DNA from: Porticoccaceae bacterium
GTDB lineage: Bacteria; Pseudomonadota; Gammaproteobacteria; Pseudomonadales; Porticoccaceae
Assembly (NCBI GenBank): GCA_002591625.1
Contig: PCDB01000055.1
Coordinates: 1 to 7,421 of the forward strand
Direction: 5' to 3'
Length of the DNA: 7,421 bases
This document shows positions 1 to 4,989 of the stretch, in pieces. A model generated the notes under the pieces. The model was not told the DNA's origin, made no database searches, and saw only the letters and a program-made list of their open reading frames with translations. Positions within the stretch are counted from its first letter, which is position 1; each line of letters begins with the position of its first letter. A program made the position numbers and the translations under genes.

Positions 1-245
1 CACCCCGGCATAACTGGATCGCCCTTGAAATGACACTCGAAAAACCAAAGGTCAGGGTGAATGTCAATTTCCGCTATAATTTGCCCGAGGCCGTAGTCGC
101 CGCCATCATTATTTATTTCAACAATGCGATCGATCATGAGCATGTTGGGTGCAGGCAGCTTTGCGTTTTCTTTCCCAAATAGCTCGCCACGTCCTGAAGC
201 TAAAAGCTCATCTTTGCTATAGGACGATTTTGATTCAAATTGCAT
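1..245 (-). CDS. fabA: 3-hydroxyacyl-[acyl-carrier-protein] dehydratase FabA, N-terminal part (3' end outside window)
   Basis: FabA dehydrates 3-hydroxyacyl-ACP in the cytoplasm and isomerises trans-2- to cis-3-decenoyl-ACP, the entry point to anaerobic unsaturated fatty acid synthesis. The 81 visible residues align almost without gaps with the start of E. coli FabA: SGRGELFG at 17-24, [11 protein letters not shown] at 30-40, then [18 protein letters not shown] at 64-81. His72 in CHFKGDP is the catalytic histidine (His70 of the mature E. coli enzyme). The catalytic aspartate should lie just past the window edge, and about 90 residues of a usual ~172 are missing. The ATG at 245 gives an N terminus one residue longer than E. 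coli FabA. An in-frame ATG at 263 would add six residues and has an AGGA 13 bases upstream, so the exact start is uncertain. The gene is divergent from ispB. No fabB is visible, though it often follows fabA. Confidence 0.95.
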   Translation of the reverse strand, partial: MQFESKSSYSKDELLASGRGELFGKENAKLPAPNMLMIDRIVEINNDGGDYGLGQIIAEIDIHPDLWFFECHFKGDPVMPG

Positions 246-306
246 ATTAAAGGCCAATTCCATTAAACGTTCTGCATCCTAACCACTTATAAACAATGCA
301 GCAACT

Positions 307-334
307 ATTTAAAAGGACAAAAATTTAAGGTCAA
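307..334 (-). promoter_or_regulatory. Candidate sigma-70 promoter for fabA
   Basis: Read on the minus strand, TTGACC (334-329) is followed after 16 bases by TTAAAT (312-307), giving 5/6 and 4/6 matches to the -35 and -10 consensus. Transcription would start near 300, leaving a leader of about 55 bases before the ATG at 245. E. coli fabA is activated by FadR and repressed by FabR. I see no operator for either that I could defend. Confidence 0.4.
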
Positions 335-379
335 GTATGTGATGATATGTATATTTCGTGAACGCTGATCACATTTATG

Positions 380-408
380 TTGACAGATTAGCGACCTCTG
401 CCTAGCAT
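380..408 (+). promoter_or_regulatory. Candidate sigma-70 promoter for ispB
   Basis: A perfect TTGACA -35 box (380-385) is followed after 17 bases by TAGCAT (403-408), a 4/6 match to the -10 consensus. Predicted initiation near 415 leaves a very short leader of about 16 bases before the GTG at 431. An AT-rich TATAAA at 409-414 is too far from the -35 to pair with it. This promoter and the fabA one lie back to back, with about 45 bases between their -35 boxes. Confidence 0.45.
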
Positions 409-430
409 TATAAAAACGCAACTAAAGACC

Positions 431-1396
431 GTGCCATCCTTGAGCAGTTTCCTTTATAAACCCGTCAAAGCTGATTTTGCTTCTGTCAATCGACTTATCG
501 TTGATAGGCTCCGTTCGGATGTCGAATTAGTAGAAAATATCGGAAACTACATTGTTGATTCAGGCGGTAAACGACTTCGTCCAGTGGTGGTTCTTCTATC
601 TGCCCTTGCAAATGGTTACAGCGGGCGGAATCATATCAAGGCTGCCGCAATAATAGAGTTCATACATACGGCAACTTTATTGCACGATGATGTAGTAGAC
701 GTTTCGGCATTGAGACGTGGTCGAGAGACCGCAAATAGTCATTGGGGAAACGCTCCAAGCGTTTTGGTGGGGGATTTTCTTTACTCTAGAGCGTTTCAGA
801 TGTTGGTAGAGATTGCTGATCTATCTATTATGTCTATCATCGCGGACGCAAGTAATTTAATATCCGAAGGTGAGGTCCAGCAGTTGGCCAACGCCGGCAA
901 CCCCAATATTAGTCAAGAGACGTATAATGAGGTAATTTTTAAGAAGACTGCGGTTCTATTCGAAGCTGCTGCTCGTACTGGAGCAGTTCTAGCAGGTTCT
1001 GGTGAGGCACCCATGGCTCGTTATGGCAGGCATCTTGGAATGGCATTCCAGATCAGCGACGATGTATTGGACTACAAAGGCTCCTCAGTAAGCACTGGCA
1101 AGCATATTGGAGCAGATCTTGCCGAGGGCAAAATGACGCTGCCTTTAATTTTTACTCGAGACCGGATCGATTCTTATAAAGCCGAAGTCTTGAGAGAATT
1201 GGTCAGAGGAGAAAAGTCTCACGACTTCTCTGAAATTCTGGCCCTGGTGGAAACATCAGGAGGGCTTGATTACGCTATTGATGTGGCGAAGAGTGAAGTC
1301 AACCAAGCTTGTGAAGCACTTAAAGAAATTCCAACGAATGAATTCACGCATGTTCTAAGGGATATTGCTGAGTTTGCTGTTACAAGGGTCACCTGA
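431..1396 (+). CDS. ispB: All-trans polyprenyl (octaprenyl-type) diphosphate synthase
   Basis: This enzyme elongates farnesyl diphosphate with isopentenyl diphosphate units to make the long prenyl tail of ubiquinone/menaquinone. At 321 residues it has the family's usual length (E. coli IspB 323). Visible motifs are GGKRLRP at 45-51, the first aspartate-rich motif DDVVD at 86-90 followed by RRGR at 95-98, GNAPSVLVGDFLYSRAFQM at 106-124, KT at 172-173, and the second aspartate-rich motif DDVLD at 210-214 within FQISDD. GK, DL, EGK and TLPL follow between 223 and 239. The residues before the first motif (HTATLL) match E. coli IspB and are small, as expected for a long-chain synthase; the exact chain length cannot be read. 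The GTG start has no strong ribosome binding site (AAAGA at 424-428), and a TTG at 440 is an alternative. In E. coli ispB sits beside rplU-rpmA; here it faces fabA. Confidence 0.94.
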   Translation: MPSLSSFLYKPVKADFASVNRLIVDRLRSDVELVENIGNYIVDSGGKRLRPVVVLLSALANGYSGRNHIKAAAIIEFIHTATLLHDDVVDVSALRRGRETANSHWGNAPSVLVGDFLYSRAFQMLVEIADLSIMSIIADASNLISEGEVQQLANAGNPNISQETYNEVIFKKTAVLFEAAARTGAVLAGSGEAPMARYGRHLGMAFQISDDVLDYKGSSVSTGKHIGADLAEGKMTLPLIFTRDRIDSYKAEVLRELVRGEKSHDFSEILALVETSGGLDYAIDVAKSEVNQACEALKEIPTNEFTHVLRDIAEFAVTRVT

Positions 1397-1427
1397 GATG
1401 CATAACGTAAATTTGACTCCAATTAAA

Positions 1428-1448
1428 TCGCAGGAAGCTTCCTAGCGA
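1428..1448. repeat. Palindrome downstream of ispB
   Basis: TCGC (1428-1431) pairs with GCGA (1445-1448) around the 12-base perfect palindrome AGGAAGCTTCCT (1432-1443), with a single bulged A at 1444. In RNA this could form a short hairpin about 30 bases after the ispB stop. No T-run follows directly; only looser T-rich sequence appears at 1458-1466. It is therefore a weak terminator candidate at best, and could equally be a protein-binding site upstream of the pnt promoter. Confidence 0.35.
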
Positions 1449-1478
1449 TAACAGTAGTTTTGGTTTGATTCAACTGAT

Positions 1479-1484
1479 TATAAT
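1479..1484 (+). promoter_or_regulatory. Candidate -10 box for the pnt operon
   Basis: This is a perfect TATAAT with a TG two bases upstream (1475-1476), close to an extended -10 arrangement. The matching -35 is poor: TAGTTT at 1455-1460 lies 18 bases upstream. If used, transcription starts near 1491 and the pntAA leader is about 110 bases. I see no recognisable riboswitch or attenuator in that leader. Confidence 0.35.
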
Positions 1485-1600
1485 AGTGGCCAAATCCATC
1501 GAAATCACAGCCTGTTATAGGATTATTAGATTTGTTAAAGTAAGGCTTGTGAGAGTAAAAGTGCCATTCAGATTTTGAGTAAATTTTTTAGGAGAAATTT

Positions 1601-2833
1601 GTGATTATTGGAATACCCTCTGAAACAAAGCCCGGAGAGAATCGTGTGGCTATGGTCCCAGACAACGTGCGCACCATGATAAAAAAGGGTGCTCAATTTC
1701 TGCTTGAGTCGGGGGCTGGCATTAAAGCGGGTTATCGAGATGCAGACTATGAGGCTGCCGGTGCAGAGTTAACAAATGATAGGAAGGCAATTTTTGAGCG
1801 ATCCGATATAATCCTTCAAGTCCAAAGTTTTGGAGCGAATCAAGAAAACGGTGCCCGAGACGCAGAACTATTGAGGGCAGAACAACTAGTCATAGGTATG
1901 ATGGATCCGCTTACTAACCCCTCTGCAATTAGCTCTCTTGCAACTTCGGGAGCTTCGTTACTAGCCCTCGAGCTAGTGCCCCGAATCAGCCGTGCTCAAA
2001 GTATGGATGTCCTTTCCTCCATGGCAACACTGGCGGGCTATAAGTCGGTCCTGTTAGCCGCGACAGCGGTCCCCAGAATGTTTCCAATGCTGATGACTGC
2101 TGCGGGTACCTTAACCCCGGCGCGAGTTTTGGTTATGGGCGCGGGAGTGGCGGGACTTCAGGCTTGTGCAACTGCAAAGCGGTTAGGAGGGATTGTTGAG
2201 GCATATGATGTGCGCCCTGCAGCGCAAGAGCAAATTATTTCAGTCGGAGCCAAACCAATAGTTTTGGACCTTGATACTGTTGAATCAGAAGGTTCTGGAG
2301 GTTACGCGAAGGATCAGAGCGAGGAGTTTTTGGCGAGGCAAAGAGAATTGATGACTGCGGTAGTATCGGAGCAAGATATTGTTATTACAACTGCGGCAGT
2401 TCCAGGTTCTAAGTCCCCAATTTTGGTGACGGACGAGATGGTAAAGGCGATGAGAGCTGGTTCAGTGATAGTGGATCTCGCTGCTGAGAGAGGAGGGAAT
2501 TGTGAACTAACTGAGTCTGGAAAAACCATTGAGGTCCATGACGTTACTATCATTGGCCCAGAAAATATTCCTTCGTCGCTCGCATTTCATGCTAGCCAAA
2601 TGTACGGTAAAAATCTTGAGACGCTGTTAAATCTTATCCTTGATGATGACGGCCAAATTGCGATGGACCGTAGCGATGAGATTATCTCTGACACATTAGT
2701 AGCTGATGCTGGAGAGATTCCGCATCCCACTATTCGAAGTTTGCTTGGTCTTTCGGACTTGGGCAAACAACTCAAATCTGAGTCAGCTGGGCTTGACGCG
2801 TCAGAGCAAGATAAACCAAAGGAGCCTAATTAA
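1601..2833 (+). CDS. pntAA: Proton-translocating NAD(P)(+) transhydrogenase, subunit alpha-1 (soluble NAD(H)-binding domain I)
   Basis: This is the cytoplasmic, NAD(H)-binding part of the transhydrogenase, which transfers hydride between NADH and NADP+ across a complex that also moves protons. The alanine dehydrogenase/PntA fold is plain. The N-terminal signature GIPSETKPGENRVAMVP is at 4-20, and the mobile RQD loop supplies Arg128, Gln133 and Asp136 (Arg127, Gln132 and Asp135 in Rhodospirillum rubrum). The Rossmann glycine motif GAGVAGLQA is at 180-188, with Asp203 of YDVR at the next strand end. ITTAAVPG at 262-269 and DLAAERGGNCE at 292-302 complete the pattern. The protein has 410 residues, no membrane segment, and a charged tail after about 390, so the gene ends where the fused E. 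coli PntA would enter its membrane part. The GTG start is fixed by AGGAG at 1590-1594, six bases upstream. Its stop overlaps the next ATG by one base. Confidence 0.96.
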   Translation: MIIGIPSETKPGENRVAMVPDNVRTMIKKGAQFLLESGAGIKAGYRDADYEAAGAELTNDRKAIFERSDIILQVQSFGANQENGARDAELLRAEQLVIGMMDPLTNPSAISSLATSGASLLALELVPRISRAQSMDVLSSMATLAGYKSVLLAATAVPRMFPMLMTAAGTLTPARVLVMGAGVAGLQACATAKRLGGIVEAYDVRPAAQEQIISVGAKPIVLDLDTVESEGSGGYAKDQSEEFLARQRELMTAVVSEQDIVITTAAVPGSKSPILVTDEMVKAMRAGSVIVDLAAERGGNCELTESGKTIEVHDVTIIGPENIPSSLAFHASQMYGKNLETLLNLILDDDGQIAMDRSDEIISDTLVADAGEIPHPTIRSLLGLSDLGKQLKSESAGLDASEQDKPKEPN

Positions 2834-3114
2834 TGGAAATTTTGATTTTACTATTGGCACTCTTCATTCTGTCTCTTTTTCTAGGTGTGGAATTAATAAC
2901 AAAGGTGCCGCCAACCTTGCACACACCGTTGATGTCAGGAACAAATGCCATATCAGGAATAACGTTGGTCGGAGCTCTCCTTGCAGCAGGTTCGGACACC
3001 TCTCCGATGCTGGTAAACATTTTTGGTTTTATAGCGGTGACCCTAGCCACTCTTAATGTGGTCGGTGGCTACCTTGTCACTAACCGAATGCTTTCAATGT
3101 TCAGAAGGAAATAA
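2833..3114 (+). CDS. pntAB: NAD(P)(+) transhydrogenase, subunit alpha-2 (membrane domain)
   Basis: This small membrane subunit forms part of the proton channel (domain II) together with PntB. The 93 residues hold three hydrophobic helices, roughly 2-20, 38-53 and 59-83, as in other separate alpha-2 subunits. The family signature LHTPLMSGTNAISGI lies at 29-43, between helix one and helix two, and the C terminus (TNRMLSMFRRK) matches the end of E. coli PntA. The ATG overlaps the pntAA stop codon as TAATG. It is preceded by AAAGGAG at 2818-2824, eight bases upstream, so translational coupling is likely. Residue 41 is serine, as in the fused E. coli subunit, where some three-subunit enzymes, as I recall, carry a histidine. 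Only three bases separate its stop from the pntB start. Confidence 0.96.
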   Translation: MEILILLLALFILSLFLGVELITKVPPTLHTPLMSGTNAISGITLVGALLAAGSDTSPMLVNIFGFIAVTLATLNVVGGYLVTNRMLSMFRRK

Positions 3115-3117
3115 GGC

Positions 3118-4563
3118 ATGAATGCTCATCTAGTCAATCTGGTTTATTTGCTAGCCAGTATTCTTTTTATACTCGGTATTAAAGGTTTAACAAAACCTAA
3201 AACCGCGGTGCGTGGAAATTTTTTGTCGGCTATGGGCATGTTGCTTGCAGTGCTGGTGACTTTATATCACAGCAGCGTTGTCAACTTTTCATATATAGCG
3301 GCTGGTGTTGCAATAGGCACCGTTGTTGGATCGGTCATAGCATTGAGAATTCAGATGACGTCTATGCCAGAGATGGTTGCCCTTTTGAATGGCTTTGGGG
3401 GTGCCGCGTCTTTGAGCATTGCGCTAGCCGAATATTTCGCTCGACTCAACTTGGATATTACCTCTTTTTCTGATCTGACCGCACAGATTTCAACCGATAT
3501 GGGCGCTTTTGGAGAGGGCGTTGAGGGCCATGTCGCAATTTTGTCAATAGGTTTGACGGTCTTGATTGGTGCGTTGACTTTGACCGGCAGTATTGTTGCT
3601 TTTACTAAGCTCAGCGAAATCATGCAGAATGATTACTCATTGCCTGGTGGGCCCATAGGGAATGGAATCATGCTGGCCGCCTCATTGGTGGCTTTAACTA
3701 TACTCATTATTGAGCCGGGAAATACTTCGGCTATGATCACCCTGATATGCTTGGCTTTGGTCATGGGTGTTTTCCTAGTTGCACCAATCGGTGGTGCAGA
3801 CATGCCGGTTGTCATTGCACTCTTAAATTCTTATTCGGGAATTGCCGCGGCCTTGGCTGGCTTCATATTGGGGAATACTGTACTCATAGTTGCGGGTTCA
3901 CTAGTGGGCACATCGGGTCTAATATTAACTAACATTATGTGCATAGCGATGAATCGCTCTCTGGCAAATGTACTCTTTGGGAAAATGGCGGAGGGTGGTG
4001 AGTCCATCGATGCTGATGAGATTTATGCAGGAAAAGTCACAAGTGCTCAGGCCGATGAAGTGGCGATGATACTGGAGACTGCCAGTCGCGTCGTAATTGT
4101 TCCTGGTTATGGTATGGCGATGGCTCAGGCACAGCACGCAGTTCGAGAGCTTGCTGATGCGATGGAGGCGCGAGGCACGGTCGTCGAATATGGGATTCAT
4201 CCGGTGGCAGGCCGAATGCCTGGGCACATGAATGTTCTGTTAGCGGAGGCGGAGGTTCCTTACGATAATCTTGTCGAGATGGATAGGATAAACCCTACAT
4301 TTGATGATACGGATGTAGCGATAATCATTGGCGCGAATGATGTCGTGAATCCCATGGCCCGAGATGAAGAGGGCAGCCCTATATATGGCATGCCAATTCT
4401 TAATGTGGATTATGCAAAGACCGTGGTGGTGATAAAACGATCCTTGAGCCCCGGATTTGCTGGCTTGCCGAATCCGCTATTCGCTTTGGACAACACTCTA
4501 ATGGTGTTTGGGGATGGAAAAAAAGCAGTAATTGATATGACCACAGCGCTAACGCAAGCTTAG
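3118..4563 (+). CDS. pntB: NAD(P)(+) transhydrogenase, subunit beta (membrane domain plus NADP(H)-binding domain III)
   Basis: PntB supplies most of the inner-membrane proton path and the NADP(H) site. About nine hydrophobic helices fall within residues 4-278: roughly 4-20, 35-50, 57-77, 85-106, 136-162, 181-198, 204-222, 229-250 and 252-277. Conserved channel residues include Asp228 in GGADMP and Asn237 in LNSYSG (Asp213 and Asn222 in E. coli), and the GTSG turn at 264-267. The usual E. coli His91 is Asn91 in MVALLNGFGG. Domain III follows a linker: PGYGMAMAQAQ at 329-339, HPVAGRMPGHMN at 361-372, GANDVVNP at 405-412, KRS at 440-442 and GFAGLPNPLF at 446-455, all NADP-binding signatures. The length of 481 residues is normal for the family. 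The ATG has GAAGGA eight bases upstream, inside the end of pntAB. It is the last gene of the operon. Confidence 0.96.
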   Translation: MNAHLVNLVYLLASILFILGIKGLTKPKTAVRGNFLSAMGMLLAVLVTLYHSSVVNFSYIAAGVAIGTVVGSVIALRIQMTSMPEMVALLNGFGGAASLSIALAEYFARLNLDITSFSDLTAQISTDMGAFGEGVEGHVAILSIGLTVLIGALTLTGSIVAFTKLSEIMQNDYSLPGGPIGNGIMLAASLVALTILIIEPGNTSAMITLICLALVMGVFLVAPIGGADMPVVIALLNSYSGIAAALAGFILGNTVLIVAGSLVGTSGLILTNIMCIAMNRSLANVLFGKMAEGGESIDADEIYAGKVTSAQADEVAMILETASRVVIVPGYGMAMAQAQHAVRELADAMEARGTVVEYGIHPVAGRMPGHMNVLLAEAEVPYDNLVEMDRINPTFDDTDVAIIIGANDVVNPMARDEEGSPIYGMPILNVDYAKTVVVIKRSLSPGFAGLPNPLFALDNTLMVFGDGKKAVIDMTTALTQA

Positions 4564-4620
4564 CCTTAGCGTCGTCATCAGTATAAATTTCATCTGCGGT
4601 CAGGTGCGAAATATAAGGCT
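4562..4620. repeat. Nested inverted repeat after pntB, possible transcript-end structure
   Basis: The outer arms AGCCTTA (4562-4568, beginning inside the pntB stop codon) and TAAGGCT (4614-4620) are perfect 7-base complements. Inside them CATCTG (4591-4596) and CAGGTG (4601-4606) form a 6-base stem with one G-T wobble and the loop CGGT. That stem extends through ATTT (4587-4590) and AAAT (4609-4612) past a two-base bulge. Only three T's follow the outer arm, so it does not look like a standard intrinsic terminator. It could protect the pnt mRNA 3' end or act before Rho-dependent termination. Confidence 0.4.
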
Positions 4621-4888
4621 TTAGGCAAGAGGATAAAGAAGCGACTAAACAACAAAGATATAGAATAATTTAGCTGCTTCATGAAACAATTTCTGCGACT
4701 CAACTTATTTAAACCGGCGAAAAAATGGTCTTGGCTTCAACTATTATATGGTAAACCGGTAAGCTTCAAACCATCTATTGCATCATCGATTTCTTTGATG
4801 GTTGATGAATTTAGTGCTTGGGCGCGAAACTGAGTTTCCGATAAATCAATGCCAGAACTGCAACCTTACTCCTTCTGTTTGGTTTGTC
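4621..4888. other. Intergenic stretch without a supported gene
   Basis: Between the pntB 3' structure and the clpB control region I can support no gene. There is a 50-codon plus-strand ORF at 4681-4833 (MKQFLRLNLF at its start, ending in WARN) with no ribosome binding site, and it resembles nothing I know. The minus strand is open for 42 codons over the same bases, but has no upstream start codon. The 7-base AAACCGG occurs twice (4711-4717 and 4754-4760), and a 13-base palindrome GAAACTGAGTTTC sits at 4826-4838. No promoter stands out. The region could contain a degraded gene or a small RNA, but nothing in the sequence decides it. Confidence 0.4.
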
Positions 4889-4968
4889 GAGTTGCTCTGT
4901 AATCAACAAAGAAAATGTCTTTTTAGTTGAAATTTCTCTCCTTAACCCCACAATTGATAAAGCAACTC
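4889..4968. repeat. 8-base inverted repeat bracketing the clpB promoter
   Basis: GAGTTGCT (4889-4896) and AGCAACTC (4961-4968) are exact complements 64 bases apart, with the sigma-32-like promoter between them. The right arm lies at the predicted transcription start, so the pair cannot form a hairpin in the heat-shock transcript itself. It could be two half-sites for a DNA-binding protein, a hairpin in a longer read-through transcript, or chance. Confidence 0.35.
4926..4954 (+). promoter_or_regulatory. Sigma-32 (RpoH) heat-shock promoter for clpB
   Basis: GTTGAA (4926-4931) matches the sigma-32 -35 core CTTGAA at five of six bases. After a 14-base spacer comes CCCCACAAT (4946-4954), matching the -10 consensus CCCCATnTA in its C-run and most of the rest. 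E. coli dnaK P1 has the same 14-base spacing. Transcription would begin near 4961, about 29 bases before the clpB start. Its place immediately ahead of a classic heat-shock gene makes the call stronger than the motif alone. Confidence 0.75.
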
Positions 4969-4989
4969 AGTTTTGCGAGGGAGAGAAGA

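Noticed and set aside
2314..2553. Minus-strand ORF of 79 codons inside pntAA
   Set aside because: It lies wholly within a well-supported gene on the other strand, has no recognisable motif, and looks like a shadow frame.
2706..3056. Plus-strand ORF of 116 codons spanning the pntAA/pntAB junction
   Set aside because: It is out of frame with two clearly recognised overlapping genes, and its translation resembles nothing.
4737..4865. Minus-strand open stretch ending in DGLKLTGLPYNS
   Set aside because: It reads smoothly for 42 codons but has no start codon after the upstream stop, and I recognise no family. It is kept only as a possible remnant in the small-ORF finding.
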